From NCBI RefSeq assembly GCF_003390885.1, contig NZ_QMEL01000014.1, forward strand, positions 1-43,281: a stretch of 43,281 bases of DNA. The letters run 5' to 3'. The DNA is from Pelagibacterium sediminicola (GTDB lineage Bacteria; Pseudomonadota; Alphaproteobacteria; Rhizobiales; Devosiaceae). Under the pieces are notes generated by a model that was not told where the DNA came from, did no database searches, and saw nothing but the letters and a program-made list of their open reading frames with translations. Each line of letters begins with the position of its first letter. Position 1 is the first letter of the stretch. Both the position numbers and the translations under genes were made by a program. This document shows positions 16,303-25,469 of this stretch, piece after piece.

Positions 16303-17319
16303 ATGCGGTTAATCAAAGTGCTGGCGGTGATCCTAGCAATCTGCGGCCCGGTGCCCGCGATGGGGCAGGATGCGGGCGGCGAGGGTGTCGCGCCGGTGCC
16401 GCCGCCCCGCCCCGCCCATCTCGGCGGCACGGCGAGCGAGGGCGATGAATTCGATATCGAAAACCCGTTCGACGGGGACGGGCTGCCTCAGGGCATCGTG
16501 ATCGATGGCGGGGAATTCGAGGAAGACCTCGATTCCCGCACCCGTTTTTCCGGCGTCACCGATCCGCAGCCTCTCGCCCTTTCCGCCCGCATTTCGCCGG
16601 ACGGGCCGTTCATCCCCGAGGGTCTTGTTTGGCGCATCTTCGATTCGCGCACCGACGCCACGGGCGAGTTGGCCATGGTCGCCAAATCCGAGGACGCAAC
16701 GGCAGCGTTCAGCCTGCCACCGGGCGAATACATGCTCCACGTCGCCTTCGGGCGCGCGCAGGCGACCGACACGATCTTCATCGAACCCGGCCCCAACAAC
16801 CGCACGGTGATCTTCGAGGTGGGGGCGCTCAAGCTCGACGCGCTGATCGCCGGGGACATCGCCATACCCCCCGGAATGCTGCGCTTCGACATCTTTTCGG
16901 ACGGGCCTAACGGGCGCATGACCATCGCCGAGAACGTGCCGCCGGGCGAACTGGTGCATCTCAACGCCGGGGTCTATTCAATCGTCTCGCGCTTCGGCCC
17001 GATCAACGCCGTCATCCGCTCGGAACTGCGGGTGGAGCCCGGCCAGATCACCGAAGCGACCCTTTATCACAAGGCCGCTCAGGTGACGCTCAAGCTCGTC
17101 TCCGAAGAGGGCGGCGAGGCCATCGCCGACGTCGAATGGACCATCAAGACCTCGGGCGGCGAAACCATCTTCACCGACATCGGCGCCTTCCCCGCCACGG
17201 TGCTGGCCGAGGGCGAATACCTGGCTTTGGCCAAGCTCGGCGAGAACGTCTACAACCGCGAATTCGAGATACGCCCCGGCTCGGCGCGCGAGATCGAAAT
17301 CCTGACGGCTGTGTATTGA
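16303..17319 (+). CDS. Exported protein with three tandem beta-type repeats, function unknown
   Basis: A 338-residue protein with a Sec signal peptide (cleavage near AMGQD, residue 21) followed by a proline-rich and acidic linker to about residue 90. The rest is three homologous units of about 80 residues (roughly 93-182, 175-266, 259-338). Each has an aromatic/IF strand start (VWRIFDS, RFDIFSD, EWTIKTS), a G-x-Y hairpin (PGEYML, AGVYSI, EGEYLA) and an I-x-PG turn (IEPGPN, VEPGQI, IRPGSA). This resembles carboxypeptidase-regulatory or Ig-like sandwiches, but I recognise no named family. It is periplasmic or surface-associated by inference. Confidence 0.75.
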   Translation: MRLIKVLAVILAICGPVPAMGQDAGGEGVAPVPPPRPAHLGGTASEGDEFDIENPFDGDGLPQGIVIDGGEFEEDLDSRTRFSGVTDPQPLALSARISPDGPFIPEGLVWRIFDSRTDATGELAMVAKSEDATAAFSLPPGEYMLHVAFGRAQATDTIFIEPGPNNRTVIFEVGALKLDALIAGDIAIPPGMLRFDIFSDGPNGRMTIAENVPPGELVHLNAGVYSIVSRFGPINAVIRSELRVEPGQITEATLYHKAAQVTLKLVSEEGGEAIADVEWTIKTSGGETIFTDIGAFPATVLAEGEYLALAKLGENVYNREFEIRPGSAREIEILTAVY

Positions 17320-17492
17320 TACGCAGCCGATCCTGATCCGGGATAATTGAACGGGAAAACGATTTTCGTTCAATTCGTTCAGTTATTTTTTGCCGGGAGC
17401 CATTTCCGGTTGCATTCGCGAGGTAGACGAAGGAGTAATTCTAACACGACTTGCTGCGGGGGCGGATTGCCCGGTGGGCCACCCCTCCCCAG

Positions 17493-17513
17493 CCCTCCCC
17501 ATCAAGGGGAGGG
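17493..17513. repeat. Fragment of the palindromic repeat / hairpin
   Basis: CCCTCCCC pairs with GGGGAGGG across ATCAA, preceded by CACCCCTCCCCAG. It looks like a remnant or relative of the six-copy palindromic family. It lies between the convergent exported-protein gene and thrS, where it could limit read-through. The rest of 17320..17568 shows nothing else. Confidence 0.5.
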
Positions 17514-17568
17514 TGTTACGGAGCGTAGGGGACTGCCAGTGGTACGATGCAGCACCTGGGATGATCTC

Positions 17569-19539
17569 TCACCCCGCCTTGCGCTTCAAATCCGGCGCGG
17601 TCGCATCGGCGGCCACCAGTGAAATCGCCTCATCGAGCGCACTGACCGTTTGCCCCTGCGAGCCCAGCCGCCGGATCGAGACGGTCTTTTCCTCGGCTTC
17701 GCGGCGGCCCGCGACGAAAATGAAGGGGACGCGGCCCACCGAGTGCTCGCGCACCTTGTAGTTGATCGACTCGTTGCGGATATCGAGTTCGGCGCGGATG
17801 CCCTTGGCCTGAAGCTGCGCCACGACATCGCGGGCGTAATCGTCCGCGTCCGAAACGATGGTCGCGACCACCACCTGCACCGGGGCTAGCCACAGCGGCA
17901 TGCGGCCCGCATAGCTTTCGATCATCATGCCGATGAAGCGTTCGAGCGAGCCGAGGATGGCGCGGTGCAGCATGACGGGGCGCTGGCGCGAGCCGTCCTC
18001 GGCCACGTAGGAGGCTTCCAGCCGCTCGGGCATCACGAAATCGAGCTGCAACGTGCCGCACTGCCACGAACGGCCAATGGCGTCCTTCAAGTGGAATTCG
18101 AGCTTGGGGCCATAGAATGCGCCCTCGCCTTCGGCGATCTCGAAATCACGGCCCGTCGCGCCCAGCGCATCGCCGAGGCTCCTTTCGGCCAGATCCCAGA
18201 CGCTGTCTTCGCCCGCGCGGACTTCAGGCCGGGTGGCGAGGAGGATTTTGACTTCCGTGAAGCCCATGTCCTCGTAAACGGAATCGAGCAGCGCGCAGAA
18301 TTTTTCCGTCTCGGATTGGATCTGGTCCACCCGGCAGAAGATGTGCGCATCGTCCTGCGTCATCTGCCGAACGCGCATCAGACCGTGCAGCGCACCATGC
18401 GCCTCGTTGCGGTGGCAGCAGCCAAATTCGGCAAGCCGCAGAGGTAGATCGCGGTAAGACTTGATTCCCTGGTTGAACACCTGAACGTGCGCGGGGCAGT
18501 TCATGGGTTTCAGCGCCAGAAGGTTGGCATCGGCTGAAACGATCGGCTGATCGCCTTCCGTTGAGGGCGTTTCGTCGGGCACCACGAACATGTTTTCGCG
18601 GAACTTGCCCCAGTGACCGGATTTTTCCCAAAGCTTGTTGTCGAGAAGCTGCGGGGTCTTGATTTCCTTGTATCCGGCTTCGTTCAGACGACGGCGGATA
18701 TAGGCTTCCATCTGGTTGTAGATGACAAAACCCTTGGGATGCCAGAACACCGACCCCTGCGCCTCGGGCTGGAAGTGGTAGAGGTCCATCTCCTGCCCGA
18801 TCTTGCGGTGATCGCGCTTTTCGGCCTCCTCGATCATCGTGATATAGGCGTCGAGCTGTTCCTTGCTCGCCCAGGCCGTGCCGTAGATGCGGCTCAGCAC
18901 CTCGCGGTCGGAATCCCCGCGCCAATAGGCGCCGGCCACCTTGGTGAGCTTGAAGGCCTTCCCCACGTCTTTAGTCGTGCGCATATGCGGGCCACGGCAG
19001 AGATCGAACCACTGGCCCTGTTTATAGATCTTGACCTGCTGGTCCTCGGGGATGGCATCGACCAGTTCGACCTTGAAGTGCTCGCCCCTGGCGGCGAACA
19101 CCTTTTTGGCCTCATCCCGGCTCCAGACTTCCTTGGTGAAGGCCGCGCCGCGATCGACGATCTCCGCCATCTTCTTTTCGATGGCCCGCAGATCGTCCTC
19201 CGAAAAGGGCTCGGCGCGGTAAAAATCGTAGTAAAAGCCGTTCTCGATCACCGGGCCGATGGTGACCTGCGTATCGGGCCAAAGCTCCTGCACTGCCTCG
19301 GCGAGTACGTGGGCGGCGTCGTGCCGGATAAGTTCGAGCGCGGCTTCGTCGTCGCGCAGCACGAACTCGATCCTGCCATCGGCGTCCAGCGTATCGGAGA
19401 GGTCGGCAAGCTCGCCGTTCCAACGCATGGCGACGGTCTTTTTCGCCAGCGATTTGGAGATGCCTTCGACGATGGTGGTCCCGGTGGTGCCCGCTGCGTA
19501 ATCACGCACTGCACCGTCGGGGAACGTCACCTTGATCAT
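17569..19539 (-). CDS. thrS: Threonyl-tRNA synthetase
   Basis: A 656-residue class II synthetase that charges tRNA-Thr. The order of domains is an N-terminal TGS domain (about 1-62), the editing/SAD domain with [11 protein letters not shown] and the [14 protein letters not shown] block, the catalytic core with [10 protein letters not shown] (motif 2 zone and zinc cysteine), TQDDAHIFC and the motif 3 region [15 protein letters not shown], and a C-terminal anticodon-binding domain. I chose ATG 19539 because GGAG sits six bases before it; ATG 19551 would add four residues. Downstream on the same strand there is only a short hairpin. Confidence 0.96.
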   Translation of the reverse strand: MIKVTFPDGAVRDYAAGTTGTTIVEGISKSLAKKTVAMRWNGELADLSDTLDADGRIEFVLRDDEAALELIRHDAAHVLAEAVQELWPDTQVTIGPVIENGFYYDFYRAEPFSEDDLRAIEKKMAEIVDRGAAFTKEVWSRDEAKKVFAARGEHFKVELVDAIPEDQQVKIYKQGQWFDLCRGPHMRTTKDVGKAFKLTKVAGAYWRGDSDREVLSRIYGTAWASKEQLDAYITMIEEAEKRDHRKIGQEMDLYHFQPEAQGSVFWHPKGFVIYNQMEAYIRRRLNEAGYKEIKTPQLLDNKLWEKSGHWGKFRENMFVVPDETPSTEGDQPIVSADANLLALKPMNCPAHVQVFNQGIKSYRDLPLRLAEFGCCHRNEAHGALHGLMRVRQMTQDDAHIFCRVDQIQSETEKFCALLDSVYEDMGFTEVKILLATRPEVRAGEDSVWDLAERSLGDALGATGRDFEIAEGEGAFYGPKLEFHLKDAIGRSWQCGTLQLDFVMPERLEASYVAEDGSRQRPVMLHRAILGSLERFIGMMIESYAGRMPLWLAPVQVVVATIVSDADDYARDVVAQLQAKGIRAELDIRNESINYKVREHSVGRVPFIFVAGRREAEEKTVSIRRLGSQGQTVSALDEAISLVAADATAPDLKRKAG

Positions 19540-19635
19540 CGTAGTCTCCATGGATAGCCGCCACTATTGGCGAAGGCGGGTTTGATTAGCACGAAACGGG
19601 GAGATTTCCAGCCCTGCGTTGTCTGGTGGATCAGA

Positions 19636-19656
19636 TGGCCGGGTCAAGCCCGGCCA
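19636..19656. other. Hairpin between yidD and thrS
   Basis: TGGCCGGG (19636..19643) pairs with CCCGGCCA (19649..19656) across TCAAG. It follows the yidD stop on the minus strand and precedes thrS. There is no T-run. It may be an intergenic repeat acting as an mRNA 3' end. Confidence 0.45.
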
Positions 19657-19710
19657 CGACGAAGGAAAGTGATGGAAGGCGAAGGAGAGAAGCGTTGGCC
19701 CAACGATCCT

Positions 19711-20022
19711 TCAAAGCTCCCCGCCCCGCCACCGCCCATAGCGCCAGGGCAGATACCAGCGCGCCCGTTCCGGCTTTGCCTCGGGCACCGGATCGTAGCC
19801 ATGCGTCCCGCCCGGGCGGCAGCGCCAGATGCGGGCGGCGCCCATCCAGCCGCCGGGCCAGAATCCGTGCCTGAGGATCGCATCGCGGGTGAATTCCGAA
19901 CAGCTCGGGGCGTGGCGGCAAGTGCGCCCCACGATGGCCGAAAAGGTGTAGCGGTAGAACTGGATCAGGACATAGGCGGTCCATTTGAAGGGTAGGTCGA
20001 CGATCGCCCAGAAGGATTTCAT
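19711..20022 (-). CDS. yidD: Membrane protein insertion efficiency factor YidD
   Basis: A 103-residue protein with the YidD signature: amphipathic N-terminus, LIQFYRYTFSAIVGRTCRHAPSCSEFT with its three cysteines, AILRHGFWPGGWMGAARIWRCRP and HGYDPVPE. It is thought to assist YidC-dependent membrane protein insertion at the inner membrane. Its ATG overlaps the stop of the upstream IscU-like gene by one base (TGATG), so the two are translationally coupled. The C-terminus is longer than in E. coli. Confidence 0.93.
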   Translation of the reverse strand: MKSFWAIVDLPFKWTAYVLIQFYRYTFSAIVGRTCRHAPSCSEFTRDAILRHGFWPGGWMGAARIWRCRPGGTHGYDPVPEAKPERARWYLPWRYGRWRGGEL

Positions 20023-20450
20023 CAGGCCCCCGCCTGCTCCAGCGCCCCGACCACGGCCTCGAACACCAGAAGGGTCGAGGCTTGGCGGGCGGGGTAGCCA
20101 CGCACGGGTTCGAGATATTTGAGATCGTCCCAGCGGCCCGTTGGCGGCGGGCCGTCCGCCTTGAGCATCGCGGTCATCGTCTCGCGCAGGGTCCGCAATT
20201 CTTCTGGCGTTGCGCCGATGATATGGCTGGCAACGATGGCAGCGCTCGTCTGCCCCAGCGCGCAGGCCGAAACGTCCGCGCCATAGGCTGTGACCTTTCC
20301 ATCATCGAGAACGAGGTCCACTTCAATGGCCGAGCCACAGATGCGCGACACCTTGCGCGCCGTGCCATCCGGGCTTTCCAGCCGGGGCATCTGGCGCGCC
20401 GCGCCCGCGATTTCCAGAATCTTCTGGCTGTAGAGATCGGAAAAGTTCAT
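20022..20450 (-). CDS. IscU/NifU-like iron-sulfur cluster scaffold protein
   Basis: A 142-residue protein of the IscU/SufU fold. It keeps two scaffold cysteines (RICGSAIEVDL and SACALGQTSA), but the position of the third cysteine appears as ARQASTLLVFEAV without cysteine. In the family these cysteines hold a transient Fe-S cluster, so canonical scaffold activity is doubtful. It is co-directional and coupled with yidD, an arrangement I recall from other Hyphomicrobiales, with folE divergent upstream. Start ATG 20450. Confidence 0.82.
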   Translation of the reverse strand: MNFSDLYSQKILEIAGAARQMPRLESPDGTARKVSRICGSAIEVDLVLDDGKVTAYGADVSACALGQTSAAIVASHIIGATPEELRTLRETMTAMLKADGPPPTGRWDDLKYLEPVRGYPARQASTLLVFEAVVGALEQAGA

Positions 20451-20513
20451 TGCGCCACAGGGCCCGAAAGTAAAATAAGACTATCGTTCGACGTTTCCGG
20501 CCAATCTGTTTTC

Positions 20514-20541
20514 TTGTCGAACCCGTCTTCCCGACTATATA
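20514..20541 (+). promoter_or_regulatory. Predicted folE promoter
   Basis: TTGTCG (20514..20519) and TATATA (20536..20541) are separated by 16 bases, about 105 bases before the folE start. They form the clearest sigma-70-like pair in the divergent gap between the IscU-like gene and folE. Confidence 0.5.
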
Positions 20542-20644
20542 AGAGGCCTCGCTCCGACCTGCAAAACCAATATGAACGGAGCGTCACCCTTCGGCGTATG
20601 GACCCCTTGTCCAGCCCGTGCCGTTGCAAGAGGGACGAACCAAT

Positions 20645-21274
20645 ATGGATGTGAACGCCAAGCCCAAGGCCGCCGCCGCGACGGCGCTCGAACGGATGCT
20701 CCAGCGCCCCAGCCGCGAGGAAGCGGAAGCCGCGGTGCGCACGCTGATCGCCTGGGCAGGCGACGACCCAAACCGCGAGGGCCTGATCGATACGCCCCGG
20801 CGCGTCGCCGATGCCTACCGCGAATTTTACGCCGGCTACGAGGAAGACGCCGCCGAGATCCTGCAGACGACGTTCTCCGAAGTCGGCGGCTATGACGACA
20901 TCGTGCTGGTGCGCGACATCCCCTTCAATTCCCATTGCGAGCACCACATGGTGCCCTTCGTGGGCAAGGCGCATATCGCCTATCTGCCCCATGACGGGGT
21001 GGTGGGGCTTTCCAAGCTGGCGCGGGTGACCGACGTTTTCGCCAAGCGCCTCCAGACGCAGGAAAACCTCACGGCCCAGATCATCGAGGCCATCAACGAG
21101 GCGATCAACCCGCGCGGCGCGGCGGTGATGCTGGAAGCCGAGCACATGTGCATGTCCATGCGCGGCATCAGAAAGCACGGCTCCTCGACCCTCACCCATC
21201 GCTTTACCGGCGTTTTCGCCGAAGACAGGCAGGAGCAGGACCGCTTTTTTGCGTTGATTCGCGCGGGGCGGTAA
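20645..21274 (+). CDS. folE: GTP cyclohydrolase I
   Basis: A 209-residue enzyme converting GTP to dihydroneopterin triphosphate, the first step of folate (and queuosine precursor) synthesis. Zinc and catalytic residues are in [21 protein letters not shown] (within 20932-20995), and [12 protein letters not shown] holds the later cysteine ligand. [15 protein letters not shown] and [16 protein letters not shown] are conserved blocks. ATG 20645 was selected for GAGGGA upstream; an in-frame GTG at 20618 is less likely. The N-terminal extension of about 30 residues is variable in the family. Confidence 0.95.
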   Translation: MDVNAKPKAAAATALERMLQRPSREEAEAAVRTLIAWAGDDPNREGLIDTPRRVADAYREFYAGYEEDAAEILQTTFSEVGGYDDIVLVRDIPFNSHCEHHMVPFVGKAHIAYLPHDGVVGLSKLARVTDVFAKRLQTQENLTAQIIEAINEAINPRGAAVMLEAEHMCMSMRGIRKHGSSTLTHRFTGVFAEDRQEQDRFFALIRAGR

Positions 21275-21297
21275 TCGACGTCCGGCGGTGCTGGCTG

Positions 21298-21440
21298 GCA
21301 TCGCTGCACCCCTCATCCGACCTCCGCTTCGCTCCGGCCACCTTCTCCCTCAAGGGGAGAAGGGTAACCGGGGCACCTCGGCTCTTGAGCCCCCTCTCCC
21401 CTTGAGGGAGAGGGGTTGGGGGTGAGGGGTGCTACGGTGC
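21298..21440. repeat. Palindromic intergenic repeat, copy 4 (inverted orientation)
   Basis: It is in the same orientation as copy 1: GCATCGCTGCACCCCTCATCC first, ending in GGGTGAGGGGTGCTACGGTGC. It lies between the co-directional folE and hisI genes and fills most of their 207-base gap. Confidence 0.85.
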
Positions 21441-21481
21441 CGGCCAAGCGCGTAAATGTCGAGCAAATCTGAGATCACACC

Positions 21482-21928
21482 ATGACCCGGTTCCCCGACC
21501 CCAAAACCCTCTCCACATCCGAGCTTGAAACCGGCAACATCTTCGCCCCGAAGTTCGACGCCAACGGCCTTGTGACCGCCGTCACGCTCGATGCGGCGTC
21601 AGGCGAGGTGCTGATGGTGGCGCATATGAATGCCGATGCCATCGCCGAGACCCTGCGCTCGGGCTATGCCACCTATTGGTCGCGCTCGCGCAAGGCGCTG
21701 TGGAAAAAGGGCGAGACGTCGGGCGAATTGCAGCGACTGGTCGAAATGCGCACCGATTGCGATCAGGACGCGGTGGTGCTGGTCGTCAGCCAGCAGGGCC
21801 ACGGGGCAGCCTGCCACACGGGCAAGAAAAGCTGCTTTTACCGCAAGGTCGAGCTCGAGGACGGCAAGCCGGTGCTGGCCGATGCGGGCGTTCCCACCCT
21901 GTTCGACCCTCAAAAAGTCTATCGCTGA
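21482..21928 (+). CDS. hisI: Phosphoribosyl-AMP cyclohydrolase
   Basis: A 148-residue enzyme for the third step of histidine synthesis, opening the adenine ring of phosphoribosyl-AMP. The conserved blocks are [50 protein letters not shown] and [16 protein letters not shown], which carry the zinc/magnesium cysteines and aspartates. It is the stand-alone form without the HisE domain. It overlaps the 3' end of the convergent rhomboid gene by ten bases. No other his gene is in the window. Confidence 0.94.
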   Translation: MTRFPDPKTLSTSELETGNIFAPKFDANGLVTAVTLDAASGEVLMVAHMNADAIAETLRSGYATYWSRSRKALWKKGETSGELQRLVEMRTDCDQDAVVLVVSQQGHGAACHTGKKSCFYRKVELEDGKPVLADAGVPTLFDPQKVYR

Positions 21929-22671
21929 TCGCGCCGCCCCCGCGCATCGAACAGCGAGGGCATCAGCAGTCCGGCGATGAACCCGCCAAGATGGGCCTCC
22001 CACGCGATGGGCACCGAAACGCCGGTGAAGAGAGGCGCAAGCGGGATCAGAAGGTTCAGCCCCACCCAGAAAATGATGAAGGCACGGCTGCGCTGATTGG
22101 AAAAGAGCTGGCCGAGCGTTGCGGTGTGCCGCCCCAGAATCATCGGCTCGCCGGTTTCGGGATTCCTGCCCACCACCACCGGCTGAAAGATGAAGCGCAT
22201 GGCCGCGCCGGTCAGCGCCGAGACCCCGCCCGAGGCCCCGATCAGCACGCTGAACTGGTTAACGAAAGCGAACTGGACGGCGGTCAGCAGCAGCGCACCG
22301 GCCAGCGCGCCGAAAAAGAAGACGGCAAGGAACGGCCCGGCGCCATAGCGCCGCGCGACCGGCGTTCCAAAGACCAGAAGCCACGCCGTGTTGACCAGCA
22401 GGTGCGTGAAATCGACATGCAGCAGCGCGTGGGTGAAACCGCTCCAGACGAGCGGGATCACACCGCCCGGCAAAAGGTCGGGCGCCGAGAGGCGGAAGGG
22501 GATAAAACCGAACCATATCCGCAAGTTACCCAGCCCGTTGACATCGAGAATCAGGCTCGCCCCAAGGTGGATCGCAACCAGCACCCCGGCCAGCGCCGAA
22601 ACCGCTCCGGGAGCCATGAAAATCGGCTGGCGTCCACCGCCTTCCCCGTTGGGAACGTTCTCGCGCATCAA
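21919..22671 (-). CDS. Rhomboid family intramembrane serine protease
   Basis: A 250-residue membrane protease with about six transmembrane helices. The catalytic serine is in [11 protein letters not shown] and the histidine in [11 protein letters not shown]; the family asparagine-type block [19 protein letters not shown] precedes them. Rhomboids cleave membrane proteins within or near their transmembrane segments; the substrate is unknown. Start ATG 22671 (or 22668, the adjacent codon). It overlaps hisI tail to tail. Confidence 0.9.
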   Translation of the reverse strand: MMRENVPNGEGGGRQPIFMAPGAVSALAGVLVAIHLGASLILDVNGLGNLRIWFGFIPFRLSAPDLLPGGVIPLVWSGFTHALLHVDFTHLLVNTAWLLVFGTPVARRYGAGPFLAVFFFGALAGALLLTAVQFAFVNQFSVLIGASGGVSALTGAAMRFIFQPVVVGRNPETGEPMILGRHTATLGQLFSNQRSRAFIIFWVGLNLLIPLAPLFTGVSVPIAWEAHLGGFIAGLLMPSLFDARGRRDQR

Positions 22672-22744
22672 AGATTATCCATAGCTGGCAGCGGGTTATG
22701 GGAACCGGGCGGACCTATCCACAATCGGACCGTGGAAATTAACC

Positions 22745-22759
22745 TTAATAATTGTTTAA
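22745..22759. promoter_or_regulatory. Perfect CtrA-like box upstream of the PAS_5 gene
   Basis: TTAA-N7-TTAA in the divergent gap between the rhomboid and PAS_5 genes, 97 bases before ATG 22857. A further TTAACC lies just before it. Confidence 0.5.
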
Positions 22760-22856
22760 GGGCGATTTTCCCGTGCCTTTTTGCGAGTGTTGGTGGGTCA
22801 GTTTCGGCGGACCGGCCCGAGGGTGCGGACTGCCAATACAAGGTACGTTAGGCCAC

Positions 22857-23507
22857 ATGCAACAGTCGAGCACAAGAACGCTTTATGCGTATTGGAACGA
22901 AATCCGTGGCGCGCGCTCGACTCCCGAGCGGCGCGACATCGATCCCACGCGGATTCGCGAGGCGCTTGCCTATACGTTCATCCTCGAATCCGAAGATGGG
23001 CTCGATTTCAACTTCCGCCTCGCGGGCTCGCACCTGTGCTCGACCTATTGCCGCGAACTCAAGGCCCGTCCCTTCGCATCGCTGTGGACCGGCAAGGACC
23101 GGGACGCCCTGGATACGCTGATCCGTGCCGTGACCGAGGACCACGCCGTGGCGCTCGTCACCTTCGAGGCGAAATCTGACCGCGGCGACAAGACCAGTTT
23201 CGAGACCGCCCTTTTCCCCTTGCGCCACAACGGGGTGACGACCAACCGCATCATGGGCGGCATGACCGCGCTCGATACGCCCTACTGGCTGGGCATCCAC
23301 CCGGTGGTCGAGCAGCGGATCACCGGCCTGCGGCTCATATGGCCGGACGACCACGACACCGCGTCGGGCCGCGAGTTCTCGGCGAGCGTTTACGACGGCA
23401 TCGGCGCCATGATCAACGGCACGACACCCCCCATGCCCGTCACCATCGCCGGCACCGCCGCCCGCCGCTATGCGCATCTGGCGGTGATCGACGGCGGGAA
23501 AGCCTGA
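22857..23507 (+). CDS. PAS domain-containing protein (PAS_5 type)
   Basis: A 216-residue soluble protein of the alphaproteobacterial PAS_5 type. It starts with LYAYWNEIRGARSTPERRDIDP, followed by the PAS-like core LDFNFRLAGSHLCSTYCRELK. From family memory these blocks are highly characteristic; the ligand and partner are unknown. There is no output domain, so it probably acts through protein contacts. ATG 22857 is preferred to the longer frame from 22752, which runs through the CtrA-like promoter region. The next gene downstream is a PilZ protein, another signalling module. Confidence 0.82.
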   Translation: MQQSSTRTLYAYWNEIRGARSTPERRDIDPTRIREALAYTFILESEDGLDFNFRLAGSHLCSTYCRELKARPFASLWTGKDRDALDTLIRAVTEDHAVALVTFEAKSDRGDKTSFETALFPLRHNGVTTNRIMGGMTALDTPYWLGIHPVVEQRITGLRLIWPDDHDTASGREFSASVYDGIGAMINGTTPPMPVTIAGTAARRYAHLAVIDGGKA

Positions 23508-23615
23508 TTTCACTCAATTTTTCCCCAAGTCCAGCCACCCCGGATTACCATCCATTAACGCAAACCGCTCTATTGTTCGGTTCAAATCCGAAACAACGGG
23601 AGCGGGGTAAACTGG

Positions 23616-24248
23616 ATGCTCGACCATGACCTGGCTATGGACGTCCGCCGTCAGGCTGTGAGCACGGCTGCCGAAGAGCCGTACTACCAGAGCGTCCGCG
23701 TGTCGGTGCTTGGCCGTTACATGCTGGCCGACCGGCGCGAGTTCCCGTGCCAGATCATCGAGATGTCGCCCGGCGACGCGCGCGTCATCGCGCCCGTTTC
23801 GGGAAACCCCGGCGAGCGGATCATCATCTATCTCGATCACCTGGGCCGCGTCGAAGGAACGATCACCGAACTGATGGAGGGAGGCTTTGTGATGGAGCTC
23901 GTCTCCTCCTCGCGCAAGCGCGACAGGCTGGCTGCCCAGCTCACCTGGCTGGCCAACAAGGACCTTCTCAACCTCCCCGAAGACCGCCGCCACGAGCGCG
24001 TCGTGCCCGACATGCGCCATTCCTCGATCCTGCTCGAGGACGGACGGCGCTACAATTGCAAGATCACCGATATCTCGCTCTCGGGCGCCGCCGTCGAAAT
24101 CGACGTCCGCCCGGCGCTCGGCACCCCGGTGACGCTGGGCCGCATGCGGGCCCGCGTCGTGCGCCATTTCCAGGACGGCATCGCGGTCGAATTCGCCTCG
24201 GTGCAGGAAATGCTGACCGTGGTGCAGCAGAACCTTTCGATGAACTAA
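23616..24248 (+). CDS. PilZ domain protein (tandem PilZ-like)
   Basis: A 210-residue cytosolic protein with two PilZ-type barrels. The first (about 25-110) has no RxxxR arginine pair. The second (about 125-205) has RRHER followed by DISLSGAAVEID, the two motifs that bind cyclic di-GMP. It is therefore a probable c-di-GMP receptor with a degenerate first domain. The target process (motility, envelope or exopolysaccharide) is unknown. The start at ATG 23616 has GGGAGCGGGG upstream with long spacing; ATG 23637 is possible. A TTAC-N6-TTAAC block lies about 50 bases upstream. Confidence 0.85.
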   Translation: MLDHDLAMDVRRQAVSTAAEEPYYQSVRVSVLGRYMLADRREFPCQIIEMSPGDARVIAPVSGNPGERIIIYLDHLGRVEGTITELMEGGFVMELVSSSRKRDRLAAQLTWLANKDLLNLPEDRRHERVVPDMRHSSILLEDGRRYNCKITDISLSGAAVEIDVRPALGTPVTLGRMRARVVRHFQDGIAVEFASVQEMLTVVQQNLSMN

Positions 24249-24259
24249 GTGTTTGATCC

Positions 24260-24405
24260 CAGGTTTTGATGGAAACGCCGACTTTCATCATCCCGGCAGG
24301 ATCGCGCTGGATTTTCGGCAATGAATGCCGGAATGACAACGGTGTCTTCCGCAAGTCTACCTCATCCCCCGTGTCACCCCGGGATTCATTCCCGGGGTCC
24401 AGACG
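24260..24405. repeat. Diverged composite intergenic repeat, copy B
   Basis: It begins CAGGTTTTGATGGAAA like copy A at 2411. It contains the CGGAATGACA block and ends in a hairpin in which ACCCCGGGA (24376..24384) pairs with TCCCGGGGT (24390..24398), followed by CCAGAC. It lies between the PilZ gene and the convergent CPBP protease gene, so it may serve as a transcript end. Confidence 0.55.
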
Positions 24406-24471
24406 ATGCCTCCCCGAACGCAGATCTTTTGATTCGGTCGGAACCTGAGACGATCCTTATTTTTTTCCGCT

Positions 24472-25278
24472 TCAGCGCCAGCGCTTGTGGAGATAGTCCA
24501 CAATGATCGCCGCCAGCGAGAAGGGCACGACGCCAAGCGCGACGAGTTGCAGCATGTCCGCGCCCTCTATCGCAAAATGGCCACGACCGGTGTTGAGCAG
24601 CAATTGCGCCACGGTCTGGAACGCCACGTGGAAACCGATGGTTGTCCAGACCGAGCCTGTCGTGCCGCGCAAGATGCCCAGCACCAGTGCCATGAAAAAG
24701 AACATCGCCAGCCGGTCGAAAGCGACAGCGCCTGCCGCGATGGTCCATAGCGCGGCGCCCCACAGCGCAAACAGCACGGCTTGCGCTAGAATCGCACCCC
24801 AATAGCCCAGCCGGGTTTCCAGATTGACCTGCATATAGCCGCGAAACGCCAGTTCCTCGGGCAACGCTTCGTAGATGAAGACGAGCAGGACGAGCAGCGG
24901 GATAAAGGCAAGGATTTCTCCCCATGATGCAATCGGAGTGATGACCGTCCAGCCAAGTCCGAGAACAACCGCAAAGCCAAGCGCGGACGGCACGAGGAAT
25001 GCAGCGGCGCCAATCAGGAACTGCTTGATGGCGGCGGCTTCGAGACGGAACCCGAGGCTCGCAACGGTCTCCCCATCCAGCCAGCGCCGCACGGCGATCA
25101 CCATGGGCACGGCCAGCACGGTGGCGAGAATGGCGCTCAGCACATGTCCGCCAAGGGTATAGCCGTCCGGACCGATGCCCCAGAACAGATTGCGCAGAGC
25201 GGGCAGTGCCAGCCAGATCGCGACCATGGCGGCCCAAACGATGGCGACGCGGATGAGGGGGGATTTGATCGGGGGCAT
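24472..25278 (-). CDS. CPBP family intramembrane glutamic endopeptidase
   Basis: A 268-residue membrane protein with about eight hydrophobic helices and the CPBP (Abi/Rce1-like) motifs PEELAFRGYMQ (the EExxxR pair) and GFHVAFQTVAQ with the second histidine. Related proteins cleave prenylated or other membrane substrates; no substrate can be inferred here. Start ATG 25278 has GAGGAT upstream; the longer frame from 25332 was rejected. It converges with the PilZ gene. Confidence 0.85.
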   Translation of the reverse strand: MPPIKSPLIRVAIVWAAMVAIWLALPALRNLFWGIGPDGYTLGGHVLSAILATVLAVPMVIAVRRWLDGETVASLGFRLEAAAIKQFLIGAAAFLVPSALGFAVVLGLGWTVITPIASWGEILAFIPLLVLLVFIYEALPEELAFRGYMQVNLETRLGYWGAILAQAVLFALWGAALWTIAAGAVAFDRLAMFFFMALVLGILRGTTGSVWTTIGFHVAFQTVAQLLLNTGRGHFAIEGADMLQLVALGVVPFSLAAIIVDYLHKRWR

Positions 25279-25469
25279 TCTATCCTCAGGGTTTGGCGGC
25301 GCGAACAGTACCATCAAACCCCCGTTCGCCAATGCTCTGGCCGGACGGCTTCCAGCGTGAACAAACCCTTAACCCCGTGAGCGGTATTGTGAGGTTCGAG
25401 TAAATCGCCGTGGTCCCTGGGGGCTGGGCCGAGGCGACGCCTGTCCGCGTATTCTGGATGGATTGTGCC

